From NCBI GenBank assembly GCA_947462335.1, contig OX381710.1, positions 57,854,842-57,918,841 on the forward strand: DNA of 64,000 bases. The letters run 5' to 3'. The notes under the pieces are model-generated. The model was not told where the DNA came from and searched no databases. It saw only the letters and a list, made by a program, of their open reading frames with translations. The DNA comes from Harmothoe impar. Its lineage: Eukaryota; Annelida; Polychaeta; Phyllodocida; Polynoidae. The position numbers were made by a program, and so were the translations under genes. Shown here piece by piece: positions 54,107 through 64,000 of the stretch; positions within the stretch are counted from its first letter, which is position 1, and each line of letters begins with the position of its first letter.

Positions 54107-57100
54107 GTACAGGAACTTTAGATGAATTCTAACCCAAACCTGGAATTAAATACCATAAAGCTGAAAATTTCAGGAATGGCTCGTTATCATATTAGGTTTG
54201 ACCTCTTAAAAGTCCTGGAGTGTCCTATGTGGGCTTCCATTGAAAAACGGGCCAAATCCAATATGGCCGCCAAATAATCAGAATCTCATCTCCAATAATG
54301 ACAATATCACTCCTAGAATAATTTAAACCTTACCTACCCCCCCTAAATTGGGTACAAGGAATCCACTGGTGTCATTGGTTAATTGCTAGGACAAGTGGTT
54401 GCTTAGCAATAGCAGGTTTGCATAGCAAACCGGGCTTAGAAGCAAGCATCTACGGCAAAACCCCAAGACTCCATTTAGGAAGATCTTTACATCACTCACC
54501 CCAACTAAATGAACCCCAATGAATCAATTGGTATGGCTAGGACCTCTAGTTGGTTAACAATATCACTTTCAACCATATAATTGCTTAGCAACTCAGGTTT
54601 GCATAGCAAACTGGGCTTAGAAGCAAGCATCTACAGCAAAACCCCATTACAACATTCAGGAAGATCCTGACATCACCCACCCCTATACTAAATTAACTCC
54701 AATGAATCAATTGGTATTGCTAGGTCCTCTAGTTGCTTAGCGATATTACTTCCAATTATATTGTTGCCTAGCAACACCGGTCTAACTTGTTCCTAATGCA
54801 ATATCAATATAGCGATCCCCTCAAAAGGAACAGTGAGGATACCAATCATGTCATTAATCTCTTTCTTTTCTATTCAATTCATGTGTGCTTGCTTAGCAAC
54901 CTTGGTTATATTTATTTATTTGCCTAGCAACACCATGGGCCCCCTGATCAATTTTCATTCTGCCTTTCCTTATATTATAAGATAATCCTGGGATAGAAAT
55001 GAAAGTGTAGCTAATCACTCGTTACTAACATATTCTCTCTAAAATTGATTATTCGGGTTAAAGGAAAAGACCAGCGTGATTTCATGTGGCCTTCTATCGG
55101 TAGTATTGATTAGCAATATTCTGACTTGGACACTATCAAAATGTGAATCATGTACTTAAACCAGTAATAAAGAAGATCAGAGTGACATCACATGAGACCA
55201 AATATGTACCCAGTCATACAACTCCTATACAAGTTCGGTATATTCTACTACAATTTACAGTGTAATAGAAGGTAATATATGGCTAGGGGGCTATTCCTTG
55301 CATACATGAAGTAATTACAACCCCCTTTTCCTTCTCATTTTGTACAGACAGTTATAAGGGAGGCCACAATAGTCTTATCAAGCACAGACCAGGGGTGAGG
55401 TAGCTGTCTGCTTCTGTCACTCTCTACACAGATTGTTTTGTGAGACAAGAGTTATTTCAGCTGAGGGATCAGTCTTGCATTGACCCCGATGGAGTGCACA
55501 TGGGGGGGCAGAGATATTGTATTTTACTTACCCCATTAAACTACATGGCAATATGGGTTTATTTCTTACTTATGTATCTCAATAAATCTCATTACTAGAT
55601 TAAATAAAATGAAAATAATTGATATTGAAAGTGCCTCCCTCTAGAGTAGGGAGCACTGGGGTGGCTTGCAGCTGGCCCTGGGGCAGGTAGGCCCCAGTGG
55701 GGAGCACTAGGGTGGCTTGCAGCCGGCCCTGGGGCAGGTAGGGCCGGGTATGGAACACTGGGGCAGGTAAGGCCGGGTATGGAACACTGGGGTGGCCCGT
55801 AGCCGGCCCTGGAGCAGGTAGGGCCGGGTAGGGAGCACTGGGGTGGCTTGTAGCCGGCCCTGGGACAGCAGGTATACACATGCACACATTGTAGAGGCAC
55901 TAGATGAAGCCATAAAGTAATATTTTTATAACAATATTGGACAATAGATTTAAGAACTTGCCTGTATACAAACTATACTATACACTACAGCATATCTGAT
56001 GTCTGCACATGCTTACCCTAACTCAATTTATTAGATAAATAAAATGACTTTTCATGGATACTATTACCTTGGCCTGTATACAATATCACTTAATTGTAAT
56101 TAATCGAAGCCTAAGGCCAGTACAAACTTGTACAAACTTGTACAAACTATGTTGCTTTCTACTGGGCCCTACCTGCCCCAGGGCCGGCTACAAGACACCA
56201 CTATCAAGCCCCATTATATTCCATGACAACTTCCCCTCCCAGGTAGTCGAGGTATCAAGCCCCATTATATACCATGGCAACTTCCCCATCCAGGTAGTCG
56301 AGGTATCAAGCCCCTTTATATTCCTTAGCTTAGGATTAGCTTGGGTATATTCCATGTCAACTTGAAGACCTAAGTTGCCATGGGATATACTGAGGTTGGA
56401 TGAGGTTGTCATGAGAAATAAGTAATAAGTATATCTCTTAAACCTCCATTTTCGTGCAGTGTTAATACTGCTGCGTCTGGGGATTCAATCTGCCGCATTC
56501 TGTGGAGTTTAAACCATCATAGAGCTGGATGGAAAGGGTTAATAGTGCCATTGCTATCCAACATCAGTAACATTTAACCTTTTGCTAAGCAACTCCCACA
56601 ATTATAAATGACATCATTGTTTTTCTTTTTCCACTTGGTGCTGTTCAATATCAATTCTAGATTATGTTAAAACATCTCAATCTGCATGGAATTCAACCAC
56701 AAAAAAGTGAAATGTGAGTTGCTAGGCAATTATGTATTTGAAAGTAATGATGCTAAGCAACTAGAGGTCAAAACTGAAGCAATATTAGCAATGTGTTCCT
56801 TAGAGTTGATTTAGTGGGGCTCTGTGATACCTGCAGGTTCTTCCTGAATGGCACCATGGGGGTCTCACTATAGATATTTGCTTTTAAGACCAGGTTGCTA
56901 GGCAAGCCTGCTATTGCTAAGAAACTGCTTGTCCTAGCAACAAACCAATGACCCCAGTGGATTCCTTGCACCTATTTTAGAGGAGTAGGTAAGGTTTGTA
57001 TTCTTCTAAGATGAATATTGTTGTCATAGGAGATGGGTCTAACCCTGGTTTGCTAGGCAAACCTGCTGTTGCTAAGCAACCACTTGTCCTAGCAACAAAC

Positions 57101-57360
57101 CAATGACATCAGTGGATTCCTTGGACCCATTTTAGGGGGGGTAGGTAAGGTTTATATTCTTCTAGGATAAATATTGTTGTCATAGGAGATGAGATTCTGA
57201 TTATCTGGCGGCCATATTGGATTTGGCAGTTTTTTAACGGAAGCCCACACAGGATACTCCAGGACTTTTAGTACAGTGATAACAGTACTAAAACCAATCA
57301 TTTCTGCGATTTTCAGCTTTATGGTATTTAATTCTAGGTAAAAACCTAAAGTTCCTGTAC
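54107..57360. repeat. Large foldback element, 3.25 kb, TA-flanked
   Basis: GTACAGGAACTTTAG at the left end and CTAAAGTTCCTGTAC at the right are inverted and flanked by TA. At least 310 bp of each end pair at roughly 80 percent, e.g. AAATCCAATATGGCCGCCA against TGGCGGCCATATTGGATTT, and further inner segments also mirror. The word GTTGCTWAGCAAC or a close variant recurs more than ten times (e.g. 57068-57080). No transposase frame is present. Confidence 0.8.
55649..55872. repeat. Minisatellite of about 50-bp units
   Basis: About four to five units of GGGAGCACTGGGGTGGCTTG and CCGGCCCTGGGGCAGGTAGG. A single inverted partial copy lies at about 56162-56194, on the other side of the foldback centre. 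Reading frames through it are repeat artefacts. Confidence 0.85.
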
Positions 57361-59904
57361 TAGGATGGTTCATTTAGTGTTTGTTTGCTTTCCAAATCTT
57401 AGATGTGTTTAGAGAGCACATTACAGATATTAGTCATCACTTCATATTATCAGAATATGTCAAATATCCAGAACTGTTGACATCTCCAGACCATACACAC
57501 TCATAGCAAAGGGTACAAGCTTCATCCACTAGCCATCTGGTGGTTGGGTACGGAACTAAACATGGAGGACCTCATTTGAATCTATGCTCTCCCTTTGTCA
57601 ACATTGACTGCCCCTCCAGGGATGTGATTTCGAAAATTGTAAAACTGTAGGAGAATTTTAAGTCTCAATGCATGGTATCTAAAGACACTTAATACAGCCC
57701 TCGAGTGAAATATTGTTTTTAAATAGTAGCAATAAAGCTAGTTGGGGGTCAGGGGTATGGCCCTACGGAAAATTTTGAAAATCTATAAGCCAAATGTTGC
57801 ATTCTCATTTCTTCTGTCATACATTCTGCTCACCCTGTGACAATTTGAGTAACAGACCACCCCAACCCCCACCCCTCTGAAACAATATCTCAATGGATCT
57901 GGACAAATCACGAGGGTTGACATTTTTTGCTCAAAAGTGTAGGAAATCCTACAACTGTAGGAGGAATCACATCCCTGCCCTCCCTCGGGTGTATAGGTTC
58001 TGAACTGCAAAATGGCTAGAGGGCCCCACTTTCAGGCCATGCTTCACCGCGCACGTCATGGAAATCAGGCTTTAGAAAAGCCTTTCTTTTTTGCATTTTT
58101 TTTTAATGAAAAAAAACGTGATAAAAATTGACAAATATTGCCATACTTGGTACCAAGTTGAAGCTCATAAAAGTTGGTAATCCAGTTGGGTAGAAATAAC
58201 TTTCCCAAGGTCTGAATATCAATACACTGAATGTGATTTTAGGTCACGAAAAAATTTGATTTTCCCATCATAAATTTAGTCCCCGAGTTATTTAAAAAAA
58301 TGGTCCCTCGTCATATCTTACAGTGCTTTGTGATGAAAGGTTCTTTTTCAAATGAGTGACCTTGTGACATTGAAAACTACCGATTTCAAGACTTCGAACC
58401 CGGAAAATAATGTAGTGGGAAGAAAAGAAAACAACTGAATTTGCAGACATTTGACATTTATTGACAGATCATTAATTTAGTTTCCAAGAGTAATACAGTA
58501 AGCTTCGCACTTGTTGTTTAGCACATACCCGTCGATTTTTTATAATACCTGTTGTTTCTGCGACACCTAATCAGGGACATACAAATAGGCTAAGTTAAAT
58601 ACACTGTATCCACATAAACGGCTGTCTGCGACCTAAACAAAGGGAATGAATTCTTGCTTTTCTAATTGCAAAATATAAATCCTGTTTGGCTTCGGAGCTG
58701 AACCATGATTTGTTTAAGTGAATAGAATCATATTTATCTTATTCTGGTGCCTACTTACTACTAGCTTATTCAGCGAATTTGATACACATACTTGTCGTAT
58801 TGTTCGACCTATGTACTTTTAGACTGCACAGCCTGAATGTTGTGAACGGCTGAGTCGCTTATAGTTATACCAATGTATAACGACAGTCACTTCAACTTAG
58901 AAGGCTCTAGAGGAGCAGTACCCATCTCTGTGTTTACTTATAAGGCGCACTTCTGGTACACAGTCAAGTCATTCACTATCGACCCACTCTGCTCGGTATT
59001 GCAGGATATTGCACGCAATATAGTGAACAGTACTACATGCACAACGGACTAATGATTCATGATGTTGGAAATCTGTCACAGCATTATGTAATGTATGTAG
59101 TGACACTATTAGAACCCCATCAATTTTACAACTGATCGGCCATATGTGAAGCACTTGATTTTCCCGTTTTGTCGGAGTGGCACAGGCTATGTTTACAACA
59201 GCTGTCTAACTGTATACCATGCTTATAGTCACTGAATTGACATTTATTCTGACTAATAATAAATGCTGACTCGTACGATACGACAATGGAATGAACCTTT
59301 CAATTAACAAGTTACGAATGCTAACGAAGATCTAAAAATACACACAAAATATGAATGTTACTTTGATTTATATAGAATCGGATCTTTAAATAAATCAAAC
59401 ATAACGTTGCAGTGCTATTGATAGAACTCTTGTGGTGTGATCCAAGTGACAATATTACATCGAAATAAAGTATTACCAGAAGCTTGGGACGAGCATGGTT
59501 TGTCAGGCTAGGTACACACATAAACCCTGTTCAGCTCCATGTAAACACACTTTTAGACGCACCTGCCACACAGAGCCTGCAATCTAATGCGCATTATACC
59601 ATCTCTGAACCAACCCTTAAATCCACATTTCCGGTTTTGTCCCAATCCCAAATGGCATACAGACCTGCTTCTGGTAGCAGGATACTTTCCGTATATATTT
59701 AAAATGTTGAGCACTTCAGTCAGTCGGTGAGAGGGGTGCTGGTGGTGACAGTTTTAGGGAAATCATGTTCGCGACAGAAAACATTTCTTCTTAGTTTGCG
59801 ACAATGGCACATCAATCACACCTGACAATGTAGTAGCAGGGCCACGACAATCACAATGTAGAGCGCTGAGCGGGGAGACCCGCGGGGCCGTACGCGGTCC
59901 CTCC
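57361..59904. other. Intergenic, 3' side of UCHL gene
   Basis: AT-rich sequence in which no gene was recognised. It includes the 3'UTR of the minus-strand hydrolase gene next to 59905. Its poly(A) site was not located with confidence. Confidence 0.4.
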
Positions 59905-62900
59905 TCAGGCCTTGGACAGTGCCACCATGGTGAAGTTGAGGTTCTCTGGGTCCCGCTCCATGAACTTCTTCACGATCGTACAGGCATCCTAAAATGGTGA
60001 AAAGTGACATATTGGAGTTCCATACATTCATGATGTGAGTACTTCTACATATATTTAGCCTACCGCTGACCCCATCATGTGTCACACATGATAAAGTGGA
60101 AACACTGGCGGCAAACTTCTACATTACAATTTACTGTCAGACGGAGGTTGCATGCCGGATACCTGGGTTTCAGCCGGGAACTACAGACTACTCTAATTAA
60201 AACTGAAACCCCTGGGCTGTGAAAGGGCGACTCCCTTTTTTATATATTATTTGAAAGAAAAGTATATAAATATGGATTTAAATTACATAAAAAAAATTGA
60301 ATAAATATGTGACGGGTCAGACAGTATGAGAATGGCAGTCTCTGACTAACGTCCGCTCACCCCACCTTCATGAATGACAATTATGAATAAATTGATAAAT
60401 CACAGGACGTGCATGTGACACAAAAACGCGGATCCACAGACAGTTCACGCCCTTGTACCCATTATAGATTAGAAGGAGTGTTACTTACCTCTAGGAGGGT
60501 GTCGTTGGTGGTTTTGCCGTGCTGTACAGGACCGTCCTTCCTGCCGTCTGCAAACACCAACAATGAATTAAAAGATTGAACGTGTGACTTACATCAAAAT
60601 TGACTCAGGGTCAGGGTGATTTTAGTGATTGAATTGATCGATTGAAATGAATTTGGGTAAAAAGATGTAATGTGCGAATTATTTCCTTAACAAAGAATTA
60701 TTTATTGATTCTGAGTGCAGAAATGTATGCCTGGTTCAAACTACCCTCAACTCTGATGGCCTGATAACCCCAAATGAAAGTGGATGGTTGATGTCTGAAG
60801 ACTTACCCAGTTCGTAAAGGCCACCATCTTTGTGGATGAAGCAGATGAAGTGGAAGTTGGTCTTGTCTTCCCGAGACGGTGCCTGAATGAAATGCACACA
60901 TTTAAATGCATACCACTTTATTTCTATACTTTGGGTTTATTTTACATTATAAATTGGGGCACAAAATTACAAAGATACTTCTGCTGACAAAGTCCGCTCA
61001 AAGTTATCATGTATATAATAATGCTTTAATGCATGCTAACCAGCATAGTTAATGATCCTTCTTTAATGCTAACATACTGTCTGTACATAATACATTACAG
61101 CAGCATAATCAATAAATCAATGTGGCAACCATGGCATGGTGTTCCTCATGTTAGGCCACTTAAGGTGGGTCGCTACCTCTTGAATATGGACACACTGCGC
61201 AGGTATCTGCACATATAGCTTAAATGTATCAGAATTAGCTAATATTACAGTATCTGATACATATATATCCTGAATAAGCCATGTTAAAAAATTGGGAGAT
61301 TTCGAGCAAAATTGAGCGTTTTTTTGGACTTTGAATATTTTATATATTTGTAGCCAGTGGTATTTGCTATTTTTATCAAAAGTTAGAATATTGAAACTAT
61401 TCACCAATAAATCATTTTCTAGAATGATGTAGATCTGATTAAGTTACATAGAATAACCAAGGGTATGAATTGTAGCCATTTTCTACTCTGATTCTAGCCA
61501 TTCTACACTTTATTTTTAGCTTTAAATGTAAGATTTAGACCGATTTTGCTATATTTTTTAACTTCAAAGGCCAAAAAACCTAAAAATATGCCCGGGACCC
61601 CCTATCAAAATCACTTTCATATGTTAGCAAATGATCTTAACTATTTTCTGAGAAAGTTAAAAAAAATTCTGTTAACTTTGAATACCATTTTGAGCCAATA
61701 ACGCATCAAAATGATAGCAATTTATTCCTTTTCTTCCCCAAAACATCATATTTTTACCCAGAATTCCATGGCATACAACAGTGAAATTAATTTTCAGCAA
61801 AGTGGAACATATAGCCATTTCACATATGAAGTTTTACATTTTTGTGCATAATGGTTGATATTTTAAAAAATTATTGAAGTTTTCACACTTTTTTCTCATT
61901 TTTAGAGAAAAATTTAAATACTTTAATTTTTCAAAATTCTGTATCTAAAAAAGTAGGTCGGGACCCCCCATTTTTCTTTTCATTTTCTGTTTTTATATGA
62001 TTCAGACTGTCTTTAGAAAAAAAATAGAGACATTCTGTTAACTTTGATCAAAGGGTAGCGACCCACCTTAAAAAAGAATATCAGCTTTGCGGACACCGCC
62101 CGCACCAGTTAAGGAGGGCCGCATGGGTGCTTTTTATTTATTTTTTTCCATAAAAAATATAGCCAAAATACCGCATGCATGAAGAGGGTAACCTATGATA
62201 TACAGAACTAGCCATAACTCAACCAATAATTAGTGTAGGAACTAGATTTAAAAAGCATTTTACTCCCTGTTCTATTCTGAATGTATTTCGATTATTGTCC
62301 CCATAATCTATGATGGTTGTATAGAGGATTATGCATCAATTAATGTATCGAAGTTCTATCAAAACCTGAATAAAAATAAAAAGTGGCCGCCCTCATGGCA
62401 TAAAATAGGAATATCAAATAAAATAAAAAAGCCTCCCTCCCGCACCCCTTTTTTACCCAAAGTATCCGCAAAGCTGATAATCATTTTTAAGCGGCCTTAA
62501 ATAGATGGCCTTTCGCCATGTTAAGCAGGACTGAAGATTGTGGTAGGTTTTCTGTAGGAAATTGACATAATTCAATGCAGAAATTGCAACAAAAAAGTAG
62601 CAATTTCTGCAAAAACATGAGATGTGTCCTCTCTGATCCCTACAGCATGTGGTCAGGTACTTACGGCGGTCTGCCCCTCGTTGGCGCTCTCCTCATGGGC
62701 TGCTCCCAGCGCCTGTAACAAAGACAGCAAACCTCTACAACAGGCACACAAAGGGCACTTCTCATTATGTTTTAAATTATATGGAGCTATTTCGCCGACT
62801 GCTCGTTGTGATTCTACTGTCTATTTACTCAGCTTTACTGGTAATCCTTTTCTGTGTGTATTAAATAACTTTTGCGTGGAAGTAAAACTGGAGTACCGTA

Positions 62901-63631
62901 CTTAGGCCACTTAAAAAAGAATATCAGCTTTGCGGACACCGCCCGCACCAGTTAAGGAGGGCCGCATGGGTGCTTTTTATTTATTTTTTTCCATAAAAAA
63001 TATAGCCAAAATACCGCATGCATGAAGAGGGTAACCTATGATATACAGAACTAGCCATAACTCAACCAATAATTGGTGTAGGAACTAGATTTAAAAAGCA
63101 TTTTACTCCCTGTTCTATTCTGAATGTATTTCGATTATTGTCCCCATAATCTATGATTGTATAGAGGATTATGCATCAATTAATGTATCGAAGTTCTATC
63201 AAAACCTGAATAAAAATATAAAGTGGCCGCCCTCATGGCATAAAATAGGAATATCAAATAAAATAAAAAAGCCTCCCTCCCGCACCCCTTTTTTACCCAA
63301 AGTATCCGCAAAGCTGATAATCATTTTTAAGCGGCCACAAGTTTATCAAGCATCAAATTATATTATGGTGTAGTGCTAATCTAGGGTACGCCCGTTTTCT
63401 ATCAATGACAAAACCACCACAATGAACTGGAACGAGTTCATTCAAGAAACACAGGGGGAAAAACACATCAAACCAATGACTGTCAGCTGTGAGGGTCAGG
63501 TTGAGGGTAACTGACTCACACTGTAACAGTGGTATGGTAACCACTTACCTCGTCCGTCTCCATGTAGGCAGCCCGCTCAGCTGGGCTCATCTCCTTGGTG
63601 GCTTCATAAAACTTAGCGAAGTGGGCGTCAC
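59905..63631 (-). CDS. UCHL1/3: Ubiquitin C-terminal hydrolase, UCHL1/UCHL3 type, 3' five exons (partial)
   Basis: Minus-strand exons with GT..AG borders: 63549-63631, 62665-62712, 60807-60882, 60489-60547, 59905-59988. They encode in order HFAKFYEATKEMSPAERAAY, then AHEESANEGQTA, NFHFICFIHKDGGLYEL, the joined DGRKDGPVQHG segment and KKFMERDPENLNFTMVALSK with the stop. This is the C-terminal half of a peptidase family C12 enzyme, which removes small adducts from the ubiquitin C-terminus in the cytosol. The catalytic His (NFHFICF) and the Asp (LYELDGR) are present. The catalytic Cys, oxyanion Gln and N-terminus lie on exons beyond 64000. The crossover-loop region sits on the 48-bp exon. Introns carry the nested transposons at 61154-63336. 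L1 and L3 orthology cannot be separated from this half. Confidence 0.93.
61154..62496. repeat. Harbinger-like MITE copy 1, interrupted in its left terminal repeat
   Basis: GGCCACTTAA at 61154-61163 continues, after the inserted element, as AAAAGAATATCAGCTTTGCG from 62072 to the right end AAGCGGCC (62496). The ends are inverted repeats (TATCAGCTTTGCGGA against TCCGCAAAGCTGATA). TTA flanks both ends (61151-61153, 62497-62499), fitting the 3-bp duplication of PIF/Harbinger elements. Confidence 0.8.
61164..62067. mobile_element. TTAA-targeting non-autonomous DNA element, 904 bp
   Basis: It starts GGTGGGTCGCTACC and ends GGTAGCGACCCACC, with TTAA on both sides (61160-61163 and 62068-62071). piggyBac and Kolobok elements duplicate TTAA. 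The interior is AT-rich and non-coding. The sister MITE at 62905-63336 provides the uninterrupted site. Confidence 0.85.
62905..63336. repeat. Harbinger-like MITE copy 2, intact, 432 bp
   Basis: Nearly identical to copy 1 apart from a 3-bp indel (GATGGTTG versus GATTG) and a few substitutions, including the same inverted ends. In direct orientation about 410 bp downstream of copy 1 and also in the hydrolase gene. Confidence 0.9.
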
Positions 63632-64000
63632 CTGAAGGTAGGGTAGAGTAGACTTAGAAGTTGAAGCATACCATCAAACCCAATTAAGGCACCAAGTCAA
63701 TGCTAATATTAGTCTTAGTCAATGCTAATATTAGACTGGTGAGTGTACTTTTACAACTGTTGCTGAAGGGCAGTGATGGTGATCAAATCTATGAGAATGA
63801 AGAGATAAGAATATTGCAGCGGTAATTCAGTTGAAGCATGTCCTTCTTATACGGCGGTTCAAACACTGGGCCCGGGTCAGAGGGGCTCCCTTGTTTTAAA
63901 CGTCTACCTGCTGCCAGTTTACTAGTGTCTGGCCGAGATCAGGACCTGCTGAAAGGAGTCCTTCTAGCAGGCAGAGCCATCTGACAGTAAGTCGTGACTG
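63632..64000. other. Intron of UCHL gene, no exon recognised
   Basis: No further minus-strand exon with splice borders and homology to the enzyme is visible up to the window edge. A short direct repeat (AGTCAATGCTAATATTAG) occurs at about 63697 and 63718. Confidence 0.45.

Noticed and set aside
55595..55913. Three overlapping Pro/Ala/His-rich frames
   Set aside because: All are translations of the 50-bp minisatellite.
1..64000. CRISPR arrays, prokaryotic operons, rRNA
   Set aside because: No spaced direct-repeat array of CRISPR type and no rRNA sequence recognised; spliced genes show eukaryotic nuclear DNA. The regular 39-bp array is a minisatellite without unique spacers.

Overview
The window reads as metazoan nuclear DNA, most likely from a lancelet (Branchiostoma-like cephalochordate) or another marine invertebrate. 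The evidence is the many-exon host genes with short exons and 0.1-2 kb introns carrying GT..AG ends, a secreted peroxidase with chitin-binding (CBM14) domains, and a very dense load of foldback/MITE elements. The species assignment is inference; nothing in the sequence names it.

Host genes. (1) 1842-3317 (-) is a single long coding exon for a 491-residue ankyrin-repeat protein. (2) 34221-51502 (+) is a complete 19-coding-exon gene for a secreted protein of about 1106 residues: signal peptide, two near-identical CBM14 domains from a tandem exon duplication, a third divergent CBM14 domain, a linker, and a full animal heme peroxidase domain with its catalytic and heme-linking residues. (3) 59905-63631 (-) holds the last five coding exons of a UCHL1/UCHL3-type ubiquitin C-terminal hydrolase whose 5' part lies beyond the right edge.

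The main accessory element is a 10,545-bp Maverick/Polinton (adintovirus-like) provirus at 11836-22380. It has 392-bp terminal inverted repeats, AG..CT termini and a 6-bp target duplication (caccgg). It carries intact plus-strand genes for packaging ATPase, a small basic/hydrophobic protein, a conserved structural-type protein, DDE integrase with chromodomain, penton-like minor capsid protein, a pVI-like protein, double-jelly-roll major capsid protein and adenain-type protease. No protein-primed DNA polymerase is present; the place where it might sit holds an alanine-rich antisense reading frame and one unrecognised basic protein. The provirus lies inside the decayed polymerase ORF of a DIRS-like retroelement on the minus strand (gag side 24366-22387, RT side 11829-11620). 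A truncated LINE reverse transcriptase (10325-11179) lies next to it.

Other mobile DNA: a 654-bp TRIM (miniature LTR retrotransposon, 31399-32052) whose 197-bp LTRs each contain a 72-nt tRNA-like sequence; eight or more palindromic elements, each built from its own short oligonucleotide motif; a 3.25-kb foldback at 54107-57360; and a TTAA-targeting element inserted in the terminal repeat of a Harbinger-like MITE that has an intact sister copy nearby.

The most unusual host feature is a 31-copy, 39-40 bp minisatellite at 46081-47272. It begins exactly at the 3' end of peroxidase exon 13, and nearly every unit repeats the exon end, a consensus 5' splice site and an acceptor-like CAG. The remaining stretches are AT-rich intergenic or intronic DNA in which no further genes are supported.
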